A DNA stretch of 64,000 nucleotides from Pseudoduganella namucuonensis. GTDB lineage: Bacteria; Pseudomonadota; Gammaproteobacteria; Burkholderiales; Burkholderiaceae_D. The position numbers were made by a program, and so were the translations under genes. Numbering within the stretch: the stretch's first letter is position 1; each line of letters begins with the position of its first letter. Where the stretch lies: NCBI RefSeq assembly GCF_900116645.1, contig NZ_FPBO01000014.1, forward strand, positions 93,608 through 157,607. The letters are read 5' to 3'. Under the pieces are notes generated by a model, which worked only from the letters and a program-made list of their open reading frames with translations, was not told the origin of the DNA and ran no database searches. This document shows positions 42,787 through 52,115 of the stretch, piece by piece.

Positions 42787-43071
42787 CTAGACGCGCAGGC
42801 GGCGGCGCCGGTCGCCCATCAGTTCACGCAGTTCCTGGATGCTCAGGTTGCTGACCTCGTGCAGGCGCAGCAGCATGCCCGCGCCCACGCGCAGCTTGCG
42901 GTGCCGGATCTTGCTGATGGTGGGCGCCTCCACTTGCAGTAGCCGAGATAACGCGGCGTCGTTTTTCAGCTGCAACTTTTCCACGATGTGATCGAGCAGG
43001 CGGTTGGGATCGTAGTCGCCGTTGCGCTTGCCGTTGTCGTCGCCATTCCGGCTGTGCGGCTCGCCGTTCAT
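42787..43071 (-). CDS. Small helix-turn-helix protein at the end of the exopolysaccharide operon
   Basis: 94 residues. A charged N-terminal segment (NGEPHSRNGDDNGKRNGDYD) is followed by an XRE-like fold: NRLLDHIVEKLQLKNDAALSRLL, APTISKIRHRKLRVGAGMLLR, LHEVSNLSIQELRELM. ISKIRHRK looks like the recognition helix. Last gene of the 12-gene operon, overlapping WecG/TagA by 4 nt (ATGA). It may give feedback control of the locus; no target is known. Confidence 0.7.
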   Translation of the reverse strand: MNGEPHSRNGDDNGKRNGDYDPNRLLDHIVEKLQLKNDAALSRLLQVEAPTISKIRHRKLRVGAGMLLRLHEVSNLSIQELRELMGDRRRRLRV

Positions 43072-43832
43072 GGCGGCCCGTCCACCCGCCCCGCGAACAG
43101 TTGGCGCGCCATGCCCACGATGAACAGGGTGTTGGTGACCAGGTAGCGCCGCGCCAGCCGCCGCGGTTCCTGGCCCAGGCGGTGCAGCCATTCCAGTCCG
43201 TGCCTGCGCCACCATGGCGGCGCCCGCTTCAGCAGGCCGGCGTGGTAGTCGAAGGCCGCGCCCACGCCGGCCATCGGCGCGGCGATGCGGCCGCAGTGCG
43301 CGCCCATCCACAATTCCTGCTTCGGACATCCCAGGCCCACGAACACCATGTTGGCGCCGGAGTCGTTGATGGCGTCCACCGCCGCCTGGTCCTCCTCGGC
43401 GCTCAGGGCGCGGAACGGCGGCGCGTGCGCGCCGGCGATGCGCAGGCGGGGGTAGCGCCGCCGTATCGTCTGCTGCAGCGCGGCCAGCGTCGCCTCGCTG
43501 CCGCCATACAGGTAAATGCTCTGGCCGCATTCCTGCGCCGCTTCCATGTAGCGTTCCATCAGGTCCGGGCCGTTGATGCGCTCCTGGCGGCGGCCGGCCA
43601 GGCGCCCGACCGCCCAGGCCACCGGCGCGCCGTCGGGCGCGGCCAGATCGGCGTTGTTGATGACGGAGCGGAACTGCGGATTGCGCGAACTGGTGACGAC
43701 CGAATGCACATTGCACAGGCATATATAGCGCATGGCGCGCCGGGCGCCCCAGTCCAGCAGCTGTGCAATCGCCTGGTCCCAGCCCAGCACGCTGATGCGG
43801 GCGCCCAGTACGGGCTGGCAATCATGCTTCAT
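43068..43832 (-). CDS. WecG/TagA/CpsF family glycosyltransferase
   Basis: 254 residues. Family signatures are RYICLCNVHSVVTSSRN, NNADLAAPDGAPVAW, IYLYGGSEATLAALQ, MVFVGLGCPKQELWM and VGAAFDYHAGLLKRAPPW. It transfers a sugar (as N-acetylmannosamine or glucuronate in relatives) to a lipid-linked intermediate on the cytoplasmic face. Its start overlaps the preceding glycosyltransferase gene by 11 nt. Confidence 0.9.
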   Translation of the reverse strand: MKHDCQPVLGARISVLGWDQAIAQLLDWGARRAMRYICLCNVHSVVTSSRNPQFRSVINNADLAAPDGAPVAWAVGRLAGRRQERINGPDLMERYMEAAQECGQSIYLYGGSEATLAALQQTIRRRYPRLRIAGAHAPPFRALSAEEDQAAVDAINDSGANMVFVGLGCPKQELWMGAHCGRIAAPMAGVGAAFDYHAGLLKRAPPWWRRHGLEWLHRLGQEPRRLARRYLVTNTLFIVGMARQLFAGRVDGPP

Positions 43833-45177
43833 GACGCTCTCCTTGTTGTGCCGACAGCGCGGCGTGGTAGATCCTTAACAGCGTGGCGAGGTTGCGTTCC
43901 GGCGTGTAGTGGGCGAGGTAGCGCGCGTAGGCCGTCCGGCCCATGCGCAGCATGGCCTCGGGGTTGGCGCAGGCCCAGGCGATCTTGGCGGCCAGGTCGG
44001 CCGCGCAGCCCGGCTTGACATGCAGCCCCGTGACCCCGTCCTCGACCAGTTCGCCCAGCCCGCCGTGCGCGCTGGCGATGACGGGCGTGCCGCAGGAGAA
44101 GGCCTCCACCGCCGAGAGGCCGAAGGTCTCCAGGCAGATGCTCGGGGCGACCAGGAACAGGCTGCCGTGCAGCAGCGCGCGGACCTGTTCGGGCGTCTGC
44201 CGGCCCAGCATGGCGCCGGGCCAGGCCCGCGCCAGTTCGGGCGCCAACGGCCCGTCGCCGGCGATGCGGAGCAGGGGCCCGCCGAGAGCGCTGGCTTCCC
44301 CGCGCCCGGCGCCTGGCGATGCGGCGGGCACCGGCTGTACGGCCGCAGCCGGTGGCGAGGCCGTCGCCAGTGCGTCGGCAACGCCGCACGCATATGCGTC
44401 CACTCCCGCGGCATGGACGTTCGCGGCGCGCAGCAGCGGGGCGGCGGCGGCCAGGACGCGCGCTCCTTTTTCCTCGGCCAGCCTGCCCACATAGAGGCCG
44501 CCCGCGCGGTGGCGCCAGTCGGGCGCGCCGGCCGGGGTCACGAAATTCGGCTTGACGTGCAGGCGCGACGCGGGCAGGCCCCCGGCGATGAATTGATCGC
44601 GGCTGAAGCGGCTGGGCGCGATGAAGTGCAGCCGCGGATGGCGGTAGCTGCCCGCCAGCCGGTGCGCGGCCAGCGCGCCCGCGACGGCCGCCGACTGCGG
44701 CAGCGAGTCGTGATAGCAGGAGCGCGCGACGGCCCGCCAGGGCAGCCGGCCGACGCAGTCGCGGCATATCTTCCCGTCGCGCAGCAGCATGGCCTGGGGA
44801 CAGAGCAGACGGAAATTATGCAGGGTTTGCACCACGGGGATGCCGCGGCGCCTGGCCGCCCAGTGCGGCGCGGCGGCGATCAGCGGGAAGGTGTTGTGGA
44901 CGTGGATCAGGTCGGGCCGGACGATGTCGCACATGCCGGCCAGCTCGCGCGCCGCGCGCCGAGGCCACAGGGCGGACAGGCCGGCAGCCAGCGGCGGCAT
45001 GGATTTCAGTTCGTCGTTGTGGCGCTGGTACAGGAAAACCTCGTGGCCGGCGGCGCGCAGCAGCTCGGCCTCGGCCTCGGCGACGACGTCCTCGCCGCCG
45101 CGCTGCTGGTAGTTGTTGTGAACGAGCAGGATGGTCAATCCGGGCTGGCTGGCGAGATCCATGTCGGCGGTCTCCAT
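43822..45177 (-). CDS. Glycosyltransferase family 4
   Basis: 451 residues from 45177, or 446 from the ATG at 45162, which has GGAG nine bases ahead and may be the true start. GT4 features: ILLVHNNYQQRGGEDVV near the N-terminus, VHNTFPLIAAAPHW, YVGRLAEEKGARVLAAA, and the C-terminal nucleotide-sugar motif APSICLETFGLSAVEAFSCGTPVIAS with E-x7-E. A low-complexity insert of about 50 residues (Ala/Pro-rich, about 265-310) sits between the halves. Builds the repeat unit. Confidence 0.88.
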   Translation of the reverse strand: METADMDLASQPGLTILLVHNNYQQRGGEDVVAEAEAELLRAAGHEVFLYQRHNDELKSMPPLAAGLSALWPRRAARELAGMCDIVRPDLIHVHNTFPLIAAAPHWAARRRGIPVVQTLHNFRLLCPQAMLLRDGKICRDCVGRLPWRAVARSCYHDSLPQSAAVAGALAAHRLAGSYRHPRLHFIAPSRFSRDQFIAGGLPASRLHVKPNFVTPAGAPDWRHRAGGLYVGRLAEEKGARVLAAAAPLLRAANVHAAGVDAYACGVADALATASPPAAAVQPVPAASPGAGRGEASALGGPLLRIAGDGPLAPELARAWPGAMLGRQTPEQVRALLHGSLFLVAPSICLETFGLSAVEAFSCGTPVIASAHGGLGELVEDGVTGLHVKPGCAADLAAKIAWACANPEAMLRMGRTAYARYLAHYTPERNLATLLRIYHAALSAQQGERHEA

Positions 45178-45246
45178 ATCCCTGGTTGCTGGCGCGGGCG
45201 CGCACCTTCATTTGACGCTTGCCGGTGCGCGCGGGCTTGCGTGCCG

Positions 45247-47223
45247 TCACGGCGCCGTGTGACGGGCGCTGGCGTCGTCGGGGAGCGCCGTGAAGGGATT
45301 GCCCTGCGCCCGCAGGTACAGGCGCGCCAGCAGCTCCGAGGCTTGCAGGTTGATGTGGTTGATGTCCTTGAACAGGGCCACGTTGCCGATCGACGTCACG
45401 CATTCGCGCGTGTCGCACATGAGGCGCTTGGGATCGATGACGATGGTTTGCGGGTAGCGCAGCCGCAGCGCGTCGATGACCGCGTCCATCGAACCCTGGC
45501 GCGCCCGCACCTGGTCGGCCGGCATGTTGCAGTTGGTGGACGGCGCGACCCAGCCACGCTGCCGGAACAACACGCAGCGCGACATGTCGACCTGCAGCGA
45601 CGGCGTGTCCTTGAACACCACGGGAATGGCGCCCGCGGCGGCGATGCGGGACAGGGCGACGTCCAGGTCGCGCGCGAAGTCGGCCTCGCGCCCCTTGTAT
45701 TTCCAGTAGGTGGCCAGCGCCACGTAGCGGAAATGCGGCGCGAGCGCCAGCAGGTCGGCGTTGCGCCGCTGGCAGGTGGTGGCCGCCGCCGGGTTCGGCG
45801 CGTTGGGGCGCAGGTCGATGGCGGAGCAACTGCCCTCGAAATGGTAGGCCATGGCCAGGCCGCCGTCCCGCGCCAGCGTGGCCAGGAAGGGCTTGACGTG
45901 GTTGGCGTGCGAATCCCCGAACAGCAGTATCGCCGGCCTGGCGGCGTGCGGGTCGCCGGCCACGCAGTGCTGGCGCAGATACGCCAGCGTGACGCCGTGG
46001 TAGGCGCCCGCCTGGATGGCGCAGGCGCCGGTGAGGTCGCGCTCGAAGGAATAGCTGGCGATCAACTGGCGGGCCTCGGGCGAAAAGCGGGAGGGCGCGC
46101 CCTCGGTGGCGTAGGAGTACAGGCCCACCGCCAGGCAGCACGCCGCCGGCAGGGCGTAATAGCGGGGCAGCGTGGCGCGCAGGCGCAGGTGGTGCTGGCG
46201 GCGCAACGGCTGCTCGATGTAGCGCCAGGACAGGTAGGCCAGCGCGAAGGACAGGGCGATGACGGCAGTGCCGGTGGCCAGGTCCAGTTCGATGCGGCGG
46301 TAGCGCAGGAAGGAGAACAAGGGCCAGTGCCACAGGTACAGCGAATACGAGATCCGGCCGACGGCCACCAGCGGGGACGCGGTCAGCAGGGCGGACACGG
46401 GATTGGCGCGCGCGCCGGCGTACAGCAGCAGGGCCGCGCCCAGGCAGGGATAGAGCGAGTTCAGGCCGGGAAACGGCGAGCCGCGCCGCAGCAGCGCCAG
46501 CGGCGCCAGCGCCAGGCACAGGCCCAGCGCCGCCAGCACGGCGGCGACACGCGGCGGCGGCGGGGCGCGGCGCAGCAGCGCGCAGGCGGCCAGCGCGCCC
46601 AGTAGCAGCTCATGCGCCCGGTAGGGCAGCAGGAAGTAGGCGCCGGCCGAGGCGCCCGGGCCCGTGGCCCGCCATTCGGACAGCAGCAGCGCGGCCAGCG
46701 CCAGCACGGACAGGATCGCGGGCAGATGCCGCCGGCAGCGGCGGTGCAGCAGGATCAGCAAGAGCGGATAGCCGAAGTAGAACTGCTCCTCCAGCGACAG
46801 CGACCATGTGTGCAGCAGCGGGAATTCCTCGGTGCGCTGGCCGAAATAGCCCCAGCTCAGCAGCGAGAAGAACACGTTCGACACGAAGGCCCAGGAGGCC
46901 GCCAGCGACGTGGTGTAGAACACGTAGTCGTTGGGGATCATCAGGTAGCTGGCCATGGCCAGTGTGAACACGGTGACCGCGCAGTAGGCCGGCAGCAGGC
47001 GCTTGACGCGCCGGTTGTAGAATTCGGCCAGGCTGAAGTCGTCCTGTTCCAGGGCGCGCAGGATCAGGCCCGTGATCAGGAAGCCGGAAATGGCGAAGAA
47101 GATGTCGACGCCGGCGTAGCCGCCACCCAGCGTGGCGGGGCTGGCGTGGAAGGCGATCACCGCCAGCACGGCCAGCGCGCGCAGGCCGTCGATGTCGGGA
47201 CGGTAGGAGGAATCAGGTGGCAT
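45247..47223 (-). CDS. Acyltransferase 3 (OafA/YrhL) with SGNH domain
   Basis: 658 residues. N-terminal membrane acyltransferase: YRPDIDGLRALAVLAVIAFH with the key histidine, FFAISGFLITGLI, FYNRRVKRLLPAY, TWSLSLEEQFYF; about ten spans to residue 360. The C-terminal periplasmic SGNH hydrolase-like domain has ILLFGDSHANHVKPFL with nucleophile serine and the closing KDINHIN with Asp/His. Such fusions O-acetylate polysaccharides. The next upstream gene overlaps by 11 nt. Confidence 0.92.
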   Translation of the reverse strand: MPPDSSYRPDIDGLRALAVLAVIAFHASPATLGGGYAGVDIFFAISGFLITGLILRALEQDDFSLAEFYNRRVKRLLPAYCAVTVFTLAMASYLMIPNDYVFYTTSLAASWAFVSNVFFSLLSWGYFGQRTEEFPLLHTWSLSLEEQFYFGYPLLLILLHRRCRRHLPAILSVLALAALLLSEWRATGPGASAGAYFLLPYRAHELLLGALAACALLRRAPPPPRVAAVLAALGLCLALAPLALLRRGSPFPGLNSLYPCLGAALLLYAGARANPVSALLTASPLVAVGRISYSLYLWHWPLFSFLRYRRIELDLATGTAVIALSFALAYLSWRYIEQPLRRQHHLRLRATLPRYYALPAACCLAVGLYSYATEGAPSRFSPEARQLIASYSFERDLTGACAIQAGAYHGVTLAYLRQHCVAGDPHAARPAILLFGDSHANHVKPFLATLARDGGLAMAYHFEGSCSAIDLRPNAPNPAAATTCQRRNADLLALAPHFRYVALATYWKYKGREADFARDLDVALSRIAAAGAIPVVFKDTPSLQVDMSRCVLFRQRGWVAPSTNCNMPADQVRARQGSMDAVIDALRLRYPQTIVIDPKRLMCDTRECVTSIGNVALFKDINHINLQASELLARLYLRAQGNPFTALPDDASARHTAP

Positions 47224-48523
47224 GGCCGCTCCATTCCGGTGACCTTGGCTGTTGCCGGGTGCAGGCGCCCAGCAGCAGCAGGACCAGGAAGATCACCCAT
47301 AATTGGCCGCGCGGCGCCAGCAGCGAGGCCTCGGTCAGGTTGTGCATCATGTAGGTCAGCACGTACGCGACGCCGAACGGGGCGATCGTGCGCCCCACGC
47401 GCCCCGGACGCAGATAGCCGCAGGCCCAGCTCAACATCAGCGCCGCCAGCAGCGCGACGGCGACGGCGCCGCCGTTGACGGCCAGGTCGAGCACGCCGTT
47501 GTGGTAGCTGGAGTACGGCATGCCGGCCGAGGCGATCAGGTAGGCGTGGTCGTCGAAGCTCCAGCCCAGCAGGGGCTTGGCGCCGATCGCCTTCCAGGCG
47601 TCCGCCCACACGGCGGAGCGGCCCGTCAATTCGCTGTCGCGTCCCAGCAGGTCGAACAGCCATTTGAGGTCGACCGCGCTCTCCAGCAGTTTGAACAGGG
47701 CCAGCGAGGCGGCCGCCAGCGCCACGCCGGCCAGGTAGACGCCGGGCCCGGCGCGGCGCTTGTGCAGGCCGCGCAACAGCAGCAGCAGGGTCAGCGCCAC
47801 CAGCGAGGTGAGTTTGGAGGTCACGCTGTCGGCGCCGATCATGGCGGACACTGCCAGCAGGCAGGCGCACAGGTGCCACCGGCGCCGCGCCGCGTGCGGC
47901 AGGCAGACCAGCACGCCGGCGTTGGCCCAGAAGGTGGTGAAGGCCAGCGCCCCCAGCGTGTTCGGATGCGGCGTCATCCCCTGCCAGCGCGCCTGCCAGT
48001 CGATGGCGTAGGCCGGGATCAGGATCACGGCGGCCACGTGCAGCGCCATGTTCAGTCCCAGCACATTGCCCAGGTCGACGGGCAGGCGCCACGGGTCGCA
48101 ACGGTAGTGGCGGGCGGCGGCCAGCGCGATCAGGATCACGCCGACATGGTGGACGAAGTTGAGCAACACCTTGGCGGGCTGGTAGCTCCACAGGGCGCTG
48201 CAGCCCAGCAGCAGAATCAGCGCCGGCAGCGGCCAGTGGCGTTTGACGAGCAGGGCCGCGTCGCGCGGGTGGCGCAGCAGCACCGCGCCCGAGGCGCCGT
48301 ACAGCACGGCCAGCAGCACCATGTTGAACAGGGAGTTCAGGGAGTTGCCGCTGGCCGCGGCGGCGTAGGTCATGTCGGCCACGTCGGACACCAGCATGGG
48401 CCGCGAGGGGACCAGGCTATAGGTCAGCGGCATGCCGGAGCAGGCCATGAAGACCAGGAAGGGCCAGGCCATCCAGCGCTGGCGGGCCGGGGCCGGACCG
48501 TGTTCAGCGGGCGTGGCGGACAT
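47213..48523 (-). CDS. O-antigen ligase/polymerase family protein (Wzy-like)
   Basis: 436 residues with about ten to twelve hydrophobic spans. A periplasmic loop contains GMTPHPNTLGALAF, the HPNTLG type seen in Wzy/WaaL proteins, and a later loop has DAWKAIGAKPLLGWSFDDHAYL with NGVLDLAVNGG. It polymerises repeat units in the periplasm. Located between acyltransferase and glycosyltransferase genes with overlaps on both sides. Confidence 0.85.
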   Translation of the reverse strand: MSATPAEHGPAPARQRWMAWPFLVFMACSGMPLTYSLVPSRPMLVSDVADMTYAAAASGNSLNSLFNMVLLAVLYGASGAVLLRHPRDAALLVKRHWPLPALILLLGCSALWSYQPAKVLLNFVHHVGVILIALAAARHYRCDPWRLPVDLGNVLGLNMALHVAAVILIPAYAIDWQARWQGMTPHPNTLGALAFTTFWANAGVLVCLPHAARRRWHLCACLLAVSAMIGADSVTSKLTSLVALTLLLLLRGLHKRRAGPGVYLAGVALAAASLALFKLLESAVDLKWLFDLLGRDSELTGRSAVWADAWKAIGAKPLLGWSFDDHAYLIASAGMPYSSYHNGVLDLAVNGGAVAVALLAALMLSWACGYLRPGRVGRTIAPFGVAYVLTYMMHNLTEASLLAPRGQLWVIFLVLLLLGACTRQQPRSPEWSGHAT

Positions 48524-49448
48524 GGTATTCCTCGACGTCGCGGCGCGACAGCCAGCGCGCCAGTTGGCCGGCCGCGCCGGCCGCCCGCAGGGTCAGTGCG
48601 ACATACGCGCGCCGGTGCAGCAGCAGTAGCAGCGGCGCGGCCGCCAGCGCCGCCAGCAGTTGGGCGGATTTGACCGCGCACCACAGCGCCGTGCGCGCGC
48701 CCGAGTAGCGCCGCACGCACACCCGGTAGTAGGTCTGGCCGCCGCGGAAGGCGCGCCGCCTGGCCCAGGACAAGCGCAGCCGCGCGGCCGGCACGGCCTC
48801 GCTGGCCTGGGCCTCGGCGCACCACACCATGCGCCGGCCGGCCAGGTGCAGGCGATAGAACCAGTCGGTGTCCTCGCCGCCGGTGAGGCCGAAGTCCGGG
48901 TCGAAGGGATCGCTGCGTCCCAGCAGCACCTCGCGCCGGAACAGCACGTTGCCGGCGCCGCCCATGCGCACCGGCGTGCCGGTGGCCAGCGCGGGCTTGC
49001 TGAAGCAGTCGCGCGCCCACGGGGGCGCGTCGGGCGGCAGGCTGCTGTCGACCGGGCCGAAGACGACATCGGCCTGGTAGCGCGCCTGGCTGTCGAGCAG
49101 GGCCGCCAGCCAGCCGGCGCAGGGCAGTTCGTCGTCGTCGATGAAGGCAATGCATTCGGCGTCGCAGTGCGCCAGCGCGCGGTTGCGCGCCAGCGCGATG
49201 TTCTGGCGCGGCTCGGCGTCGTACACCAGCGGCACGGCGCTGCGCGCGCGCCAGGCCTGGGCCACCGGTTCGGCGCTGCGTTGCGCGTCGTTGTCCGCGA
49301 CCACGATGCGCAGCCGCCAGCCGGGCGGCGCCTGGCGCTCGAGCGCCGCCAGCAGCCCGGCCAGCTGGTCCGGACGGCGGAAAGTGGCGATGCACACGTC
49401 AATCGTGCGCGGAATGTCCATGTTCGGCATGTGCGGCGAGTTGGCCAT
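48504..49448 (-). CDS. Glycosyltransferase family 2
   Basis: 314 residues. GT-A fold: DVCIATFRRPDQLAGLLAAL, VVADNDAQRS, AECIAFIDDDELPCAGWLAAL with the D-D-D metal motif, and RSDPFDPDFGLTGGEDTDWFYRL with the catalytic E-D. A C-terminal membrane-associated helix is followed by a basic tail. GGAGGG lies nine bases before the ATG at 49448, which decides the start although it overlaps the flippase gene by 50 nt. Confidence 0.9.
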   Translation of the reverse strand: MANSPHMPNMDIPRTIDVCIATFRRPDQLAGLLAALERQAPPGWRLRIVVADNDAQRSAEPVAQAWRARSAVPLVYDAEPRQNIALARNRALAHCDAECIAFIDDDELPCAGWLAALLDSQARYQADVVFGPVDSSLPPDAPPWARDCFSKPALATGTPVRMGGAGNVLFRREVLLGRSDPFDPDFGLTGGEDTDWFYRLHLAGRRMVWCAEAQASEAVPAARLRLSWARRRAFRGGQTYYRVCVRRYSGARTALWCAVKSAQLLAALAAAPLLLLLHRRAYVALTLRAAGAAGQLARWLSRRDVEEYHVRHAR

Positions 49449-50766
49449 GGCGGATGTCCCTCCATATCAGCAGTGTCAGTGTCAGTTCGCCGGCCAGCAG
49501 GCCGAGCAGGGCGCCCTGGGCGCCGGCCAGGCCGGCCAGCAGCGGCGTGGCCAGCACGGTGACGGCCGCGCTGGGCAGCGTGTACAGGGTCAGCACGCGG
49601 AAGCGCAGCTGGATTTGCAGCAGGATGGAGCCGCCGCTGCGCATGACCTGGAACACCAGCACGACGCACCAGATCGCCGCCAGCGGCCCCAGTCCCGGCA
49701 CTGCGCGGCCCAGCAGCGCCTGCTCGGCCAGGCCGAAGCAGCCGTACAGCAGCGCGGAGTACAGCAGGGCCAGCGTGGTCAAGGCGGCCGTCAGCCGCAG
49801 CGACAGCCTGCGCATGCGCGCGGGATCGCTCAGTCTCAGCTCGGCCAGCCGCGGAACGGCCACCTTGTTCACCGCCGGCAGCAGGAACGAGAACGGCGAT
49901 ATGAACAGGCGGGCCAGGTTGGCCAGGCCGGCGCCCGCCGGACCCAGCAGCAGGGCCAGCGCGTAGGTGTAGGTCTGCGTTTGCAGCCAGGTGGTGGCCA
50001 CGCCGCCCAGCGCCCAGCGGCCGTCGCGCCAGGCGGGGCGCCAGTCCGCGCGCAGCGCGTCCAGGCTGCCGCGCAACACGAGCGGGGCGGACGAGTACGC
50101 GGCGCAAGCCGCCAGCGCCGCGCCCAGGGCGTACAGCGACAGCACGGCTTCCGGCGTGGGCGGGATGCGCGCCGCATGGAGCGCGGCCAGACCCGCGGCC
50201 AGCACCAGCATGGTGATGGCGTTGACCGCCAGCGCGCCGCCCTCGCGCCGGCGCAGGTAGGCGTAGGCGATGAAGAATTCCGTGCACAGGAACAGGGCGG
50301 CGGCCAGCGCCACCAGCGGCAGCGGGCGCAGCGTACCCAGCAGGGCTGCGGCCCGCGGCGGCAGCCATGACAGGCCCGGCGCCAGCGCCTGGGCCGCCGC
50401 GAGCAACGCCGCCGGCGCCAGTAGCAGCGAGCCCAGCAGCAACACCGCCACCAGCATGCGGGCGGCCTGGCTGTCGCGCGTGGCGGCCGGCAGGCCGGAC
50501 AGGACCACGCTCATGCGCGTGAGGATCAGCGCGTTGCCGATCCCGACATACAACAGGCAGGCCGCGTAGCACATGCCGTACAGGCCGAAATCGGCCAGCG
50601 GCATGGCGCGCGCCAGATAGATGCCGAGGACGAAATTGCCGCCGCTGCTGAGCGCCTGGTTCCCCAGGCTGACCAGCAGCGGCAGGCGCAGATGGCCTGT
50701 CCGGCCCGCGAGGTTGGCGCGCAGGCGGTCGGCGGGCCAGCGCAACCAGGTGCTGGAAGTGCGCAT
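49399..50766 (-). CDS. Polysaccharide flippase-like membrane protein (Wzx/MATE-type)
   Basis: 455 residues with about twelve spans. The N-terminal LVSLGNQALSSGGNFVLGIYLARAMPLADFGLYG is typical of PST-family exporters, which flip undecaprenyl-linked repeat units. SPFSFLLPAVNKVAVPRLAEL marks the middle. The C-terminus is His-rich (HGQLAAHAEHGHSAHD). Follows gmd by 10 bp. Confidence 0.85.
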   Translation of the reverse strand: MRTSSTWLRWPADRLRANLAGRTGHLRLPLLVSLGNQALSSGGNFVLGIYLARAMPLADFGLYGMCYAACLLYVGIGNALILTRMSVVLSGLPAATRDSQAARMLVAVLLLGSLLLAPAALLAAAQALAPGLSWLPPRAAALLGTLRPLPLVALAAALFLCTEFFIAYAYLRRREGGALAVNAITMLVLAAGLAALHAARIPPTPEAVLSLYALGAALAACAAYSSAPLVLRGSLDALRADWRPAWRDGRWALGGVATTWLQTQTYTYALALLLGPAGAGLANLARLFISPFSFLLPAVNKVAVPRLAELRLSDPARMRRLSLRLTAALTTLALLYSALLYGCFGLAEQALLGRAVPGLGPLAAIWCVVLVFQVMRSGGSILLQIQLRFRVLTLYTLPSAAVTVLATPLLAGLAGAQGALLGLLAGELTLTLLIWRDIRHGQLAAHAEHGHSAHD

Positions 50767-50776
50767 GGCGGCGCCG

Positions 50777-52063
50777 TCAAGAGCCGGCCCGGCGTCCGCC
50801 GGCCCGCTTGCCGGGGGACGGGACCGCGACGGCGCCGTCATGCGCGGCGGAAGCCGGCTGGGCGGACTCCGTGAATGCGAGCGGCGTGGCCCGCCCCGCA
50901 TGCGCGGTTTCCAGCGGCGCCGCGGCGAGCAGCGCGCGCTGCACCGATTGCAGATCGGCTTGCACCATTTCGTCGACCAGCTCGTCGAAGCCGCAGCGGG
51001 GCTGCCAGCCCAGCGCGCGCCTGGCCTTGCCGGCGTCGCCCAGCAGCGTGTCGACCTCGTTGGGCCGGAAGAACCGCGGGTCGACCTGCACCACCAGCTG
51101 GCCCGGCACGCAGTGCCGCGCGGCGACATGGTCGGGCCGCACGCTGCGGACGACGGCGGTTTCCCGCAGTCCCGCGCCGTGCCAGTCCAACGAGATGCCC
51201 AGCCTGGCGGCGGCCGCCGTCACGAAGTCGCGCACGCTGCGCTGGCTGCCGCTGGCGATCACGTAGTCGTCCGGCTGCGCCTGCTGCAGCATCAGCCATT
51301 GCATCTCGACATAGTCGCGGGCATGGCCCCAGTCGCGCAGGGAGTCCAGGTTGCCGAGGCTGAGCGGCTGCCGCTCTCCGCAGGCGATGCGGGCCAGCGC
51401 CCGCGTGATCTTGCGCGTGACGAAGTTCTCGCCCCGGCGCGGCGATTCATGGTTGAACAGGATGCCGTTGCATGCATACATGCCATAGGCTTCACGATAG
51501 TTGACGGTGATCCAGTACGCGTACAGCTTGGCGGCGGCGTAGGGGCTGCAGGGCGCGAACGGCGTGCTTTCGCGTTGCGGCGTCTCGCGCACGCGGCCGA
51601 ACAGCTCGGAGGTGGAGGCCTGGTAGTAGCGGGTGCGCGCGCCCATGCCCAGCGCCCTTATCGCCTCCAGCAGCCGCAGCGGCCCCAGCGCGCCGGCGTC
51701 GGCCGTGTACTCGGGCTCGGCGAACGAGATCGCGACGTCGCTCTGCGCCGCCAGGTTGTAGACCTCGTCCGGCGCGGTGGCGGCCACGATGCGCATCAGC
51801 GACGAGGCGTCGGTCATGTCGCCGTCGTGCAGGGTCAGGCCGGCGCCGTCCCAGGGCCCCTCGGCCAGCAGGTGGTCGATGCGGGCGGTGTTGGGCAGCG
51901 AGCTGCGCCGCCGGATGCCGTGCACCCGGTAGCCCTTGGACAGCAGCAGTTCGGCGAGGTAGGCGCCGTCCTGGCCGGTGACGCCGGTGATGAGCGCGAC
52001 CTTGGCGGGCGATTTGCCGGCGGCGGCCGGTCGGGACTGGGGAAGGGCGGGATCGGTATGCAT
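50777..52063 (-). CDS. gmd: GDP-mannose 4,6-dehydratase
   Basis: 428 residues. NADP fold ALITGVTGQDGAYLAELLLSKGY, HGIRRRSSLPNTARID, catalytic region YYQASTSELFGRVRETPQ, Y-x3-K in SPYAAAKLYAYW, and NHESPRRGENFVTRKITRA. It makes GDP-4-keto-6-deoxymannose, the precursor of GDP-fucose, completed by Fcl encoded at 60971-62056. A disordered C-terminal extension of about 50 residues (Ala/Pro/Gly-rich, ending RAGGRRAGS) is beyond the usual about 370. Confidence 0.93.
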   Translation of the reverse strand: MHTDPALPQSRPAAAGKSPAKVALITGVTGQDGAYLAELLLSKGYRVHGIRRRSSLPNTARIDHLLAEGPWDGAGLTLHDGDMTDASSLMRIVAATAPDEVYNLAAQSDVAISFAEPEYTADAGALGPLRLLEAIRALGMGARTRYYQASTSELFGRVRETPQRESTPFAPCSPYAAAKLYAYWITVNYREAYGMYACNGILFNHESPRRGENFVTRKITRALARIACGERQPLSLGNLDSLRDWGHARDYVEMQWLMLQQAQPDDYVIASGSQRSVRDFVTAAAARLGISLDWHGAGLRETAVVRSVRPDHVAARHCVPGQLVVQVDPRFFRPNEVDTLLGDAGKARRALGWQPRCGFDELVDEMVQADLQSVQRALLAAAPLETAHAGRATPLAFTESAQPASAAHDGAVAVPSPGKRAGGRRAGS

Positions 52064-52115
52064 GCGGGCTCCAGTGGTGGTTGGACGTGACAGTTGGACG
52101 TGACAATCGGACGAA

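Noticed and set aside
43909..46605. 898-codon plus-strand frame across the GT4 and acyltransferase genes
   Set aside because: It spans two real genes on the opposite strand, has low-complexity composition, and no ribosome site fits.
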